From Candidatus Omnitrophota bacterium (GTDB lineage: Bacteria > Ratteibacteria > UBA8468 > B48-G9 > DTJG01): a stretch of 22,487 nucleotides of DNA. Position numbers and translations under genes: made by a program. Within the stretch, counting starts at the first letter, position 1; the number at the start of each line of letters is the position of its first letter. The stretch is from contig JAMWBX010000001.1 in the NCBI GenBank assembly GCA_023818725.1, positions 1 through 22,487 of the forward strand, given 5' to 3'. This document shows positions 7,256 to 15,133 of the stretch, in pieces. A model generated the notes under the pieces. That model saw nothing but the letters and a program-made list of their open reading frames with translations, did not search any database and was not told the origin of the DNA.

Positions 7256-7285
7256 ATTTTACTTGAATAGATAAGTTGATGTCAA
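7256..7285 (-). promoter_or_regulatory. Sigma70-type promoter for the small basic protein and tRNA-Ser
   Basis: On the minus strand, TTGACA (7285-7280) and TAAAAT (7261-7256) are 18 nt apart. The -35 is perfect and the -10 matches five of six. The start is expected near 7249, giving a ~24-nt leader to the ATG at 7225. It lies in the 77-bp gap after the GH20 gene and separates the two units. Confidence 0.6.
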
Positions 7286-7302
7286 AAAAACAGTTGATTT
7301 TT

Positions 7303-8661
7303 CTACTTTTCTTGTTTCTTTAATTTACAGATCAGTTCTTTCATTTTTTTCACTGGTTCAACCCTTGAAAGGGCGTATTTTTTTATCCATACATTTGGCA
7401 CAAGACCCCTGTGAGTTTTTTCCCATTCTCTCGCAGATTCCTTTACTTTCTTCAATAACTCAAAAATCGCTTTTCTTGCATTCTTTGCTCTGATTGGATT
7501 TATTCTTTCTGGTTCACCTGCAAGATGCGCCTGCTGAAGATAGTTTCTGAAAACAAAAAATGCTGTATCTCGATTTTTTTGAAGCTCTTCAGAAGCCTGA
7601 TAACAATTCTGGAAATGACCTGTGCGTATTCCCTGATTCTGGCAGTGCTTTAAAAACGCATTTGCCCATTCAGAAGCTTTCTCCGGAATATCTCCATCCC
7701 AGGCAATTTTGCCAGCAAGTGCAAGGGTATGAAGGCTTGCCTCAATTCCTTCACAGGGGCTGACAAATGTGTTATAACGGCTCCAGCCAGTGGCAATCAC
7801 GCCTTCCATTTTCATCTCACGGGCATATTTTACCCACTGATGCATATTGATGGTTCTCGACTCAATATTCGGAACATCAACATAGGCCCCTTCTGCGCCC
7901 TTGAAAGCAGAAGCTGCCCAGATTCTGCAGCCTGCTTTTTTGTATTTTTCCATAGTTTCCTTTTTAACAAATGTGAACGGGTCCTTAGAATAACTCCAGC
8001 ACATAAGGTCTGTATGCTTTGCTATTCTTTTCAGTTCTGTTATGTTCCAGTTCCTCATCATATCGTCCCAGATGATGGGTCTGATGCCGTTTTTATTTAG
8101 AAATTCTAAAATTGGCTCAATGTGACCAAGATATAATTTGGCTTTGCCATTATTCTGAACAAATTTTTTGCATTTATCACAGGAACCTAAACTCCATACC
8201 TCGTCACCGCCGACATGAAAGTACTTGATGTTTTTGTGTGTTAAAAGAATATCCTTGATCATATCAAGTATGATTTCACGAGACCCCTTTTTCAAGGGAC
8301 AGATGTCGCTGACATTATCAGGAATCTCACGAAGATATTTGAACCTTCTTTTAGAAAGCACATTCTCCAGATGGCCGAAGGATTGTACAAGGGGAATTAT
8401 CTCTATGCCAAGTTTTTCAGCCCTGGCGAGAAACTTCTTTATTGTTGATAACGAGTATGCGGTTTCATTTCGTAAAACTGTATATGTTTTCCATGGATAG
8501 GTATCTTCCCACTCCACCAGTACGCAGTTTATTCTTGCCTGATGGAGAAGATCTAGAATTTCCAGTAATCTTGCTGAAGAAGGCGGAAGACCTTTCAAAT
8601 CAAGATGAATTCCTCTCATTTCAACTGCTGGTTGATTTCTTAAAAAAAATTTCTCAGACAT
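7303..8661 (-). CDS. GH20-type beta-N-acetylhexosaminidase, HexD-like
   Basis: A 452-aa enzyme of the GH20 TIM-barrel family, expected to release terminal GlcNAc or GalNAc by substrate-assisted catalysis. RGIHLDLKGLPP (16-27) opens the barrel. HVGGDEVW (149-156) carries the catalytic Asp153-Glu154 pair, followed by the GSC-x-x-C segment seen in hexosaminidase D-like enzymes. IIWDDM (196-201) and later Trp residues line the pocket. There is no signal peptide, so it probably acts in the cytoplasm on imported oligosaccharides. The C-terminal ~100 residues are helical and charged. Start: ATG at 8661 with AGGAGA at 8670-8665. It lies 33 nt after pgeF and probably ends the glnA operon. Substrate not proven. 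Confidence 0.85.
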   Translation of the reverse strand: MSEKFFLRNQPAVEMRGIHLDLKGLPPSSARLLEILDLLHQARINCVLVEWEDTYPWKTYTVLRNETAYSLSTIKKFLARAEKLGIEIIPLVQSFGHLENVLSKRRFKYLREIPDNVSDICPLKKGSREIILDMIKDILLTHKNIKYFHVGGDEVWSLGSCDKCKKFVQNNGKAKLYLGHIEPILEFLNKNGIRPIIWDDMMRNWNITELKRIAKHTDLMCWSYSKDPFTFVKKETMEKYKKAGCRIWAASAFKGAEGAYVDVPNIESRTINMHQWVKYAREMKMEGVIATGWSRYNTFVSPCEGIEASLHTLALAGKIAWDGDIPEKASEWANAFLKHCQNQGIRTGHFQNCYQASEELQKNRDTAFFVFRNYLQQAHLAGEPERINPIRAKNARKAIFELLKKVKESAREWEKTHRGLVPNVWIKKYALSRVEPVKKMKELICKLKKQEK

Positions 8662-8694
8662 GTCGTCTCCTGTGTAAATGGAATTTTGTATTAT

Positions 8695-9462
8695 TCACTG
8701 CATATATATCCCGAACATAAACCTGCCTGTGTTTTTTTCGACCCTGTGTGAATAAAAAATATGGGTGTTTTCAGCCGTACACATGTCAGAAGAAAAAATT
8801 CTATTTCTGTTGATACCTTTTTCAGTTAACTGAGAAACAACTATTCCCTTAAGGTCAAGGTGGTAACTCTTGTTTTTTTCTATAACAAAATCCCTGTAAA
8901 CGTCACCAAATTTTTCAGCAAGCTGCGCAGATACTGTATAGCATCTGTAACATATTGATGGACTGATACATGCGATAAGATTGTCTGGCTTGCATCCACA
9001 ATTTTCAACCATCTTATCCACAAGTTTTCCACAGATATTCATAAGACATCCCTTCCATCCGCTATGACATATCCCTGAAACATATTTTTCAGGGTCAAAA
9101 ATAATGACACCTACACAATCAGCAAGGGTTATAGCAAGGCATACACCCATCTGGTCAGTAAACATCGCATCCCCTTCTAAAACAGGAACTTGAAATGCTT
9201 TTCCGCAATCAGAAGCCCCCACATAATGGACACTATCCCCGTGTACCTGATTCAAAAATACAAATCTTTCTATTGGAATTTTCATTCTGGCTGCCGTAAT
9301 AATCCTGTTTTCTATTATTATTTCTGGCCTGTCTTGTGTATTAAAGGATATGTTGCATGTTTCAAAGGGCCAGAGTGAAAAACCGCCATGTCTTGTCGTG
9401 CAGAAAATAGAAACAGGAACCTCATCAAAAGAAATATAAAAAGGATAATGGCTATAGTCCAT
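8695..9462 (-). CDS. pgeF: Peptidoglycan editing factor / YfiH-LACC1 family (multicopper-polyphenol-oxidase-like)
   Basis: A 255-aa YfiH/PgeF-family protein; members are linked to purine nucleoside cleavage (LACC1) and, in E. coli, to removal of wrongly built muropeptides. The metal ligands are clear: His74 in NQVHGD (71-76), Cys116 in LADC (113-116) and His133 in CHSGWKG (132-138). CTTRHGG (21-27) is the usual start of the domain. I chose the ATG at 9462, which gives the family's normal length and overlaps the translin gene by 11 nt. Upstream in-frame starts (ATG 9513, TTG 9531) would add 17-23 residues encoded wholly within the translin gene. No good Shine-Dalgarno is seen for any, so coupling to the upstream gene is likely. 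Confidence 0.85.
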   Translation of the reverse strand: MDYSHYPFYISFDEVPVSIFCTTRHGGFSLWPFETCNISFNTQDRPEIIIENRIITAARMKIPIERFVFLNQVHGDSVHYVGASDCGKAFQVPVLEGDAMFTDQMGVCLAITLADCVGVIIFDPEKYVSGICHSGWKGCLMNICGKLVDKMVENCGCKPDNLIACISPSICYRCYTVSAQLAEKFGDVYRDFVIEKNKSYHLDLKGIVVSQLTEKGINRNRIFSSDMCTAENTHIFYSHRVEKNTGRFMFGIYMQ

Positions 9463-10090
9463 TTTTTTGAAGTTTTTTTTCGAGAGATTTTTGCTGAAGA
9501 ATAAGGGTGACATCCGCTCTTGTTTTTTCAACTACTGACCTGAAAACATCCACAGATCTTCTCAATCCCCTTGTTAGAACATCAGGGTAGTCAAATGAAT
9601 TCAAAAAATAATAGATATCATCCATCAGGTTCAGCATATCTTCAAGTTCGCCTGTTTCATTTTTTCTCATTCTATCAAGAATGTTTCTCCTTAGTTCTCC
9701 CATTGCCTCTGAAAGCCCGTGAAGAAAACTTATTCTGTCAAATGCTTTAAAATCAGGAATAAAAATCGTTTTTTCTTTTAAAATCCTGTAAAGCACAAGG
9801 GCCTCTATGAGTTCTTTTTCAGCATTGTGAAGAAACCCTGCATACTGGATTTCAGGGAATTTAATGACTGATTGTCGCGCAGAAATAAGAAGTGATGTCG
9901 CCTGTTCAAGAAGTTTTCTTGAATCCTCAAAATCTCCCTGATGCATTTTTTTTATTGCTCTTGACGAAAGTCTTATAACTTCCCGCGCAAGCCTGAGCGA
10001 CTGTTCACGCGAGTGATCCTGGTTTTCAAAATAATCTCTGAATTCTTTTTCTAATTTTTCTAATTCTGTCTGATGGCGGGTTTTTTTCAT
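9452..10090 (-). CDS. Translin-family (TRAX-like) putative RNA-binding protein/nuclease
   Basis: A 212-aa, almost wholly helical protein that matches the translin family (COG2178) along its length. REVIRLSSRAIKKMHQGD (36-53) corresponds to the 'RExxRxSxxAIxxxHxG' start. EKELIEA (91-97) is the counterpart of the QEYVEA helix. GLSEAMGELRR (125-135) matches 'GLxDxxGELRR'. FDYPDVLTRGLRRSVDVFR (166-184) and VVEKTRADVT (186-195) match the C-terminal signature. Glu93, Glu96 and Asp167/Asp170 are candidates for the acidic site used by TRAX and archaeal homologues to cut RNA. The start at 10090 overlaps the upstream nuclease gene by 65 nt. Translin is mainly archaeal and eukaryotic, so its presence here is notable. 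Family call is good; nuclease activity is inference. Confidence 0.82.
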   Translation of the reverse strand: MKKTRHQTELEKLEKEFRDYFENQDHSREQSLRLAREVIRLSSRAIKKMHQGDFEDSRKLLEQATSLLISARQSVIKFPEIQYAGFLHNAEKELIEALVLYRILKEKTIFIPDFKAFDRISFLHGLSEAMGELRRNILDRMRKNETGELEDMLNLMDDIYYFLNSFDYPDVLTRGLRRSVDVFRSVVEKTRADVTLILQQKSLEKKLQKNGL

Positions 10091-10535
10091 AGTATTTTTC
10101 CAGTTCGTTTCTTATTTCTGGCACACGATTGTACGGGATTGCTTTATCTTCAATATCTTTTTTTTTATTTGCCTTTTTTTGTTCCATAATATCAATAAAT
10201 TGTTCAACTTTCAAGGTTCGTAATCCGGCAAGTTTTGCCTTTTTCCTTATCTCGTTGTCATTGGATACTATCGTTGTATCCCTGCCAGAAGAAGGAATTT
10301 TTTTAATAATAACGCTGTCTGCCGTGTCATCGTATGACCAGACAACTTTAATATTCTGCGATGAAAGGGATGTATCAGACCATCCATCAAAAACAACCGT
10401 GAATTTTACAGAAGGGTGATGTCTGAGATATGCTTTCAAAAATATAATCAATGCATGCCTGTCATCAAGCGTTTTTTTGCCTGACTGCCAGAGTTTATGC
10501 TTTATTATGTTGTTACCATCAATAACATAGTGCAT
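10026..10535 (-). CDS. NYN-domain (YacP-like) putative ribonuclease
   Basis: A 169-aa cytoplasmic protein with the PIN/FLAP-like NYN fold. MHYVIDGNNII opens the domain with Asp6. FTVVFDGW holds Asp50, YDDTADSVI holds Asp73, and TTIVSNDNEIRKKAKLAG holds Asp93. These four acidic residues match the metal-binding set of NYN/YacP proteins; B. subtilis YacP/Rae1 is a ribosome-associated mRNA endonuclease. The last ~50 residues are Lys/Arg/Glu-rich and probably helical. The gene starts 4 nt after the glnA stop, and its 3' end overlaps the translin gene by 65 nt. It is likely translated with both. Function as an RNase is from the family; the target is unknown. Confidence 0.82.
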   Translation of the reverse strand: MHYVIDGNNIIKHKLWQSGKKTLDDRHALIIFLKAYLRHHPSVKFTVVFDGWSDTSLSSQNIKVVWSYDDTADSVIIKKIPSSGRDTTIVSNDNEIRKKAKLAGLRTLKVEQFIDIMEQKKANKKKDIEDKAIPYNRVPEIRNELEKYYEKNPPSDRIRKIRKRIQRLF

Positions 10536-10539
10536 TTAC

Positions 10540-11853
10540 TTAAAGAACAGGGAAATAATTTTCAACCTCATACCGGCTGACACAAACCCTGTATTTATCC
10601 CATTCAATCTTTTTGTTCTCAATGAATTTTTCAAAAATATGAGTTCCAAGCGCTTCCTTTACAAGAGCGCTCTTTTCTGTCTCATGAATTGCTTCGATCA
10701 AACTTCCGGGCAGTGTTTCAATACTGTTTTTCTTTTTCTCTTCAATGCTCATCTCATAAATGTCAGTTTCAATGGCATCAGGCAGTTTTAATTTTTCTTC
10801 TATTCCAGCAAATCCTGCTGCAAGAATAACGGTAAAAGCAAGGTACATATTACAGGCTGGATCAGGACTTCTCAATTCTACACGGCTTGCGCTTTCTTTT
10901 CCTGGCTTATAAATTGGTACCCGAACAAGCGCAGAACGATTTTTCCTACCCCATGAGATATAGACAGGCGCCTCAAAACCCGGAACCAGCCTTTTATATG
11001 AATTAACCCATTGATTGCACACAGATGTTATCTCCTTTATGTATTTCAAAAGTCCGGCCGTGTAGGATTTTGCGACAGAGGAAAGATAATTTGAATCTTT
11101 TCCATCGTAAAAGGCATTTTTCCCATCCTTAAATAGCGACTGGTGTATATGAAGGCCGCTTCCATTCTGTCCAAAAAGGGGCTTTGGCATAAATGTGGCG
11201 TAGATTCCATTTGAAGCAGCCACCTGCTTGATTAAAATTTTAAGAGTCACCATCATATCAGCCATCACTAGTGCGTCAGCATACCTTATGTCAATCTCGT
11301 GCTGGCTTGGCGCAACTTCATGGTGCGCAGCTTCAACTTTTATTCCCATTTTTGCGCACATCGAAACTGTTTCATTTCTCACCTGAGAGCCGATATCTGC
11401 GGGAATAAAGTCAAAGTATGTTGCCTGGTCAAGAAGATCCGGATTTCCGGGCGCTTTGAAATAAAAAAACTCAAGTTCAGGACCAACATTAAAAACATAA
11501 CCATGATTTTTTATTTTTTTCAGGTACCTTTTCAACACATAACGCGAATCGCCATCATAAAACTTACCTTCTGGCGTAAAAATTGAGCAGAAGAACCTTG
11601 CTGTTGGAAATTTTGCCCATGGTAGAACAAGGTATGTCTCTGGCTCTGGCTTAAGAATCAGATCGCTTTCAAAAATTCTTGCGAATCCTTCAATGGATGA
11701 ACCATCAAATCCAATGCCCTCATCAAACGCTTTTTCAAGCTCATCGGGAGTTATTGTAACTGTCTTCAACTGTCCAAGTATATCTACAAACCAGAGTTCC
11801 ACAAACTGAATCCTGTCTGCCTTAATTTGTTTCAATACAGTATCCTTATCCAT
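10540..11853 (-). CDS. glnA: Glutamine synthetase, type I-alpha
   Basis: A 437-aa enzyme that makes glutamine from glutamate, ammonia and ATP as a dodecamer. GSSIEGF (51-57) is followed by Arg59, the site of glutamine feedback in Bacillus-type enzymes. Metal and substrate residues include Glu126/Glu128 (GPELEFF), Glu186 (SQHEIDIR) and His235/His237 (GLHIHQS). KESASRVELRSPDPACN is the second signature. The adenylylation Tyr region of GSI-beta enzymes is missing; instead there is IYEMSIEEKKK, so it is GSI-alpha and not regulated by GlnE. Start: ATG at 11853 with AAGGAGT at 11866-11860; an upstream TTG (11859) is unlikely. First gene of a five-gene run, facing purF. Confidence 0.95.
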   Translation of the reverse strand: MDKDTVLKQIKADRIQFVELWFVDILGQLKTVTITPDELEKAFDEGIGFDGSSIEGFARIFESDLILKPEPETYLVLPWAKFPTARFFCSIFTPEGKFYDGDSRYVLKRYLKKIKNHGYVFNVGPELEFFYFKAPGNPDLLDQATYFDFIPADIGSQVRNETVSMCAKMGIKVEAAHHEVAPSQHEIDIRYADALVMADMMVTLKILIKQVAASNGIYATFMPKPLFGQNGSGLHIHQSLFKDGKNAFYDGKDSNYLSSVAKSYTAGLLKYIKEITSVCNQWVNSYKRLVPGFEAPVYISWGRKNRSALVRVPIYKPGKESASRVELRSPDPACNMYLAFTVILAAGFAGIEEKLKLPDAIETDIYEMSIEEKKKNSIETLPGSLIEAIHETEKSALVKEALGTHIFEKFIENKKIEWDKYRVCVSRYEVENYFPVL

Positions 11854-11880
11854 TTTCAACTCCTTTCTTCAAAATCCGCC

Positions 11881-11898
11881 ATTATATTTGCATATAAT
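11881..11898. promoter_or_regulatory. Palindrome holding back-to-back -10 elements (glnA side)
   Basis: ATTATAT (11881-11887), a TTGC loop and ATATAAT (11892-11898) form a perfect 7-bp inverted repeat. It contains TATAAT on each strand: 11886-11881 on minus and 11893-11898 on plus. The minus copy would start glnA near 11874, just ahead of its ribosome binding site. -35 elements are weak on both sides (TTGGAA with a 19-nt spacer for glnA). No GlnR-type or sigma54 site is seen. Confidence 0.45.
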
Positions 11899-12042
11899 AG
11901 CATAATTCCAAACCGATTACTAATATCGACCATTCCTGCACAATCAATCAACCGATCCGGCTTTATCTTATAACATATCAGCTTGCACATATAAATATTG
12001 GAACAAAATTGGCTTTTTGGAATTTCTTCTTTGTTTGGAGTA

Positions 12043-12071
12043 TTTACGCAGAAAGGAAAAAGTGATATTAT
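12043..12071 (+). promoter_or_regulatory. Extended -10 promoter for purF
   Basis: TTTACG (12043-12048), a 17-nt spacer, and TATTAT (12066-12071) with TG at 12063-12064 form an extended -10 promoter. The start is expected near 12078, with a leader of about 47 nt. That is too short for a purine riboswitch, and none is seen. Confidence 0.45.
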
Positions 12072-12124
12072 TAAAACAAACTCCGGCCATTTAAACATAA
12101 TTTACAGCCGCAAGATCAAAGACC

Positions 12125-13534
12125 ATGGAAATTATCAAAGAAAACTGTGGACTGGCAGGTATTTTCAGACATGCGCAGGCAACAGAAATACTTTATCTCT
12201 CATTATTTTCCCTCCAGCACAGAGGCCAGGAAGCAGCTGGCATCTTGCTTGGCGGTGAAAATTCTACCTGCTTTCATGGAGGTAGCGGGCTTGTTTCTGA
12301 TGTTTTCAGTTCAAGCATAATCAAATCATTGAAAGGAAACTATGGCATAGGCCATGTGAGATACTCAACAACAGGAACCAGCAACCCCAGAAATATCCAG
12401 CCATTTTCCATTGAATACAAAGGAAAAACGCTGGCTGTTGCGCACAATGGAAACCTTACAAACAGCCGCATTTTGAGAAAAAAACTCGAAAGGCATGGTT
12501 CAATCTTCCAGACAACCATGGACAGCGAAATCATACTTCATCTTTTTGTAAGAAGCAATGGAACAGATATTAAGGAAAAAATGGCAAAGACGCTCAATCA
12601 ATTAAAAGGCGCTTTTTCTCTTTTAATATTTACTGAAAACAGCATTATTGCAGCAAGAGACCCTAATGGATTCAGGCCACTGTGCATCGGTACCCTTAAC
12701 AAGAAAAGTTATGTGGTCGCTTCTGAAACATGCGCTTTTGATCTCATTGGAGCAGAATATTTGCGAGATGTGGAACCTGGAGAAATGATAATTTTTTCAG
12801 ACAGGGGAATGGACTGTTATAAATGGGCAGAAGGACAAAAAAAATCACATTGCATCTTTGAATTCATTTATTTCGCAAGACCGGACAGCTATATTTTTAC
12901 AAAGAGCGTCTATCTTGTTAGAAAATCTCTTGGTTACAACCTTGCGAAAGAATGCGATTTTACCGGAGACATAGTGATGCCTGTGCCTGATTCTGGCTCG
13001 ATCGCGGCTTTAGGATTTTCACAGAAAAAAAAGATTCCATTTGAATTCGGCGTAATAAGAAATCATTATATCGGAAGAACTTTCATTCAGCCGGTTCAAC
13101 AGATGCGGGATTCAGGAGTAAGGATAAAGCTGAATCCCGTAAAATCTGTTGTTCAGGGTAAAAACCTCATATTGATTGAGGATTCAATCGTCAGGGGAAC
13201 CACCTGCAGAAATAGAATCAGGTCATTGAGAGCTGCTGGCGCAAGAAGAGTAATGCTGGGAATTTCATGCCCGCCAATTGTGGCTCCATGCTATTTCGGA
13301 ATTGACTTTCCTTCAAAGGAAGAACTGATAGCGAACAAAAAAAAAGTGGAAGAAATAAAGCAATTTCTTGACCTTGATGCACTGCATTACCTCAGTTTAC
13401 ATGGATTGCTTGATGCGATGCCGCTTCCACCTGATGAGTTCTGTACAGCATGTTTTACCGGCAAGTATCCTGTGAAACCCGATTACGCTTTTAACAAATA
13501 TCAGTGGGAGAAAAAAAACTGTTGTGATTTCTGA
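12125..13534 (+). CDS. purF: Amidophosphoribosyltransferase (Fe-S type)
   Basis: A 469-aa enzyme for the first committed step of purine synthesis: PRPP plus glutamine to phosphoribosylamine. After a 7-residue propeptide, Cys8 (CGLAGIF) would be exposed as the N-terminal nucleophile. The Ntn-glutaminase residues are present in QHRGQEAAG (31-39), GHVRYSTTG (76-84) and AHNGNLTNS (106-114). The PRPP loop is LILIEDSIVRGTT (348-360). Cys243 (in HCIFEFIYFARPDS), Cys389 (in APCYFGID) and Cys440/Cys443 (in FCTACFTGKYP) line up with the four 4Fe-4S cysteines of B. subtilis PurF, so an oxygen-sensitive cluster is likely. The Shine-Dalgarno is weak. It diverges from glnA and converges on the carB C-half gene. 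Confidence 0.95.
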   Translation: MEIIKENCGLAGIFRHAQATEILYLSLFSLQHRGQEAAGILLGGENSTCFHGGSGLVSDVFSSSIIKSLKGNYGIGHVRYSTTGTSNPRNIQPFSIEYKGKTLAVAHNGNLTNSRILRKKLERHGSIFQTTMDSEIILHLFVRSNGTDIKEKMAKTLNQLKGAFSLLIFTENSIIAARDPNGFRPLCIGTLNKKSYVVASETCAFDLIGAEYLRDVEPGEMIIFSDRGMDCYKWAEGQKKSHCIFEFIYFARPDSYIFTKSVYLVRKSLGYNLAKECDFTGDIVMPVPDSGSIAALGFSQKKKIPFEFGVIRNHYIGRTFIQPVQQMRDSGVRIKLNPVKSVVQGKNLILIEDSIVRGTTCRNRIRSLRAAGARRVMLGISCPPIVAPCYFGIDFPSKEELIANKKKVEEIKQFLDLDALHYLSLHGLLDAMPLPPDEFCTACFTGKYPVKPDYAFNKYQWEKKNCCDF

Positions 13535-13559
13535 TACCGACTTATCACACTATCGCTAT

Positions 13560-15122
13560 CTATGATTGTTTCATATTGTAATATTCTTTTATGTCCCTGA
13601 TTTCTATTTTTCCTTCTTTCAATTTTTTTATCGCAAGCACTGTGGCATACGCGGCCCTTATGGTCGTAATCAAGGGAATATCTCTATGAACAGCAATCGT
13701 CCTTATGGAAATAATGTCTTTTTTCGGCTTTTTTCCTGATGGTGTGTTAATAATTAGCTGAATCTGATTATTCTTGATGAAATCTATGATATTGGGCCTT
13801 TCAGACTCATAGAGTTTACCTGCAATTTTAACATCAAGACCCATTTCAGAAAGAAATCTTCCTGTGCCCCTGGTGGCAATAATTTTAAAACCCAGATTCT
13901 GAAATTCTTTAGCCACTGGATGTATTAAACCTTTGTGTTTGTCCTGAACACTTATAAAAACATTCCCCCCCAAAGGAAGTTTCTGGCCGGCAGCCAGCTG
14001 GCTTTTTGCGTAAGCCATTTCAAATGTCTTATCAATGCCTATCACCTCTCCGGTCGATTTCATTTCAGGTCCTAAAATTGCGTCCACATTTGAAAATCTG
14101 TTGAAAGGAAAAACAGACTCTTTCACCGCGAAATAATTTAATTTCACTTCTTTTTCAAATTGAAGTTCAGACAAACTTTTTCCCAGCATTATTTTTGTAG
14201 CAAGTTTAGCAAGTGGCACGCCGATTGTCTTGCTCACAAACGGCACTGTTCTTGAAGCTCGAGGATTAACTTCAAGGATATAAATCTCATCATCTTTTAC
14301 CGCAAATTGTATATTTAGAAGTCCCACGATATTCAATGAAAGCGCAAGTTTTTTTGTGGCTATTATTATCTCATCTACAACGGATTCTTTCAGGCTGAAA
14401 GGTGGAATCACCATTGCGCTGTCTCCTGAGTGTATACCTGCTTCTTCTATGTGTTCCATAATTCCGCCGATTACGCATTTTTCGCCATCGCATATCGCAT
14501 CCACGTCCACCTCAGCCGCATCATCAAGAAATTTGTCAATCAAAACAGGGTGATAAGGCGATGCCTCTATTGCTTTTCCAACAAATTCTTCGAGAGATTC
14601 CCCGTCATAAACAATCTGCATAGCCCTGCCGCCAAGAACATAAGAAGGCCTGACAAGAACTGGAAAACTTAATTTTTCTGCTATCTGCAGGGCTTCATAA
14701 AAACCTGTCGCTGTTGCGCTTTCTGGTTGTTTCAATCCAAGGTTATCAAGAAGCATTTTAAACTTCTTTCTATCTTCTGCGATATCTATTGCCTGCGGGC
14801 TTGTACCAAGTATTCTCACGCCTGCATTCATCAAAGGTATGGCAAGTTTCAAAGGCGTCTGCCCACCAAATTGAAGTATCACACCTTCCGGATTTTCCTT
14901 TTCAAGAATATTCAGCACATCTTCAAATGTCAGTGGTTCAAAATACAACCTGTCAGAAGTATCATAGTCAGTCGAAACAGTCTCAGGGTTGCAGTTAATC
15001 ATAATACTTTCATAGCCATGCTCTCTCAATGCGAACGAGGCGTGAACACAGCAATAATCAAACTCTATGCCCTGGCCTATTCTGTTTGGACCTCCTCCGA
15101 GTATAGCAACTTTTTTCTTCAT
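13560..15122 (-). CDS. carB: Carbamoyl-phosphate synthase large subunit, C-terminal half
   Basis: A 520-aa protein equal to the second half of CarB: the carbamate-phosphorylating ATP-grasp synthetase plus the allosteric MGS-like domain. VAILGGGPNRIGQGIEF (5-21) starts the second pre-ATP-grasp domain, exactly where E. coli CarB has its second GGGPNRIGQGIEFDYC. ILEVNPRASRTVPF is the ATP-grasp metal site. The MGS-like domain runs from ~386 (GGNVFISVQDKHKG) to the end and contains IIATRGTGRF and the helix after LITTIRAAYA. The ATG at 15122 has no convincing Shine-Dalgarno. The frame is open for five codons before it (Leu-Asp-Ala-Glu-Asn), back towards the end of the N-half gene 11 nt away. See the finding on a possible one-base deletion. 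Confidence 0.93.
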   Translation of the reverse strand: MKKKVAILGGGPNRIGQGIEFDYCCVHASFALREHGYESIMINCNPETVSTDYDTSDRLYFEPLTFEDVLNILEKENPEGVILQFGGQTPLKLAIPLMNAGVRILGTSPQAIDIAEDRKKFKMLLDNLGLKQPESATATGFYEALQIAEKLSFPVLVRPSYVLGGRAMQIVYDGESLEEFVGKAIEASPYHPVLIDKFLDDAAEVDVDAICDGEKCVIGGIMEHIEEAGIHSGDSAMVIPPFSLKESVVDEIIIATKKLALSLNIVGLLNIQFAVKDDEIYILEVNPRASRTVPFVSKTIGVPLAKLATKIMLGKSLSELQFEKEVKLNYFAVKESVFPFNRFSNVDAILGPEMKSTGEVIGIDKTFEMAYAKSQLAAGQKLPLGGNVFISVQDKHKGLIHPVAKEFQNLGFKIIATRGTGRFLSEMGLDVKIAGKLYESERPNIIDFIKNNQIQLIINTPSGKKPKKDIISIRTIAVHRDIPLITTIRAAYATVLAIKKLKEGKIEIRDIKEYYNMKQS

Positions 15123-15133
15123 ATTTTCAGCAT

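Noticed and set aside
11856..12098. Minus-strand 80-aa frame filling the glnA-purF gap
   Set aside because: It begins with no Shine-Dalgarno, covers both promoter regions, and its sequence looks like random translation.
13523..13549. TGTGAT/ATCACA hairpin between the convergent purF and carB C-half genes, a possible two-way terminator
   Set aside because: Only a 6-bp AT-rich stem with a 15-nt loop, and no T-run on either side.
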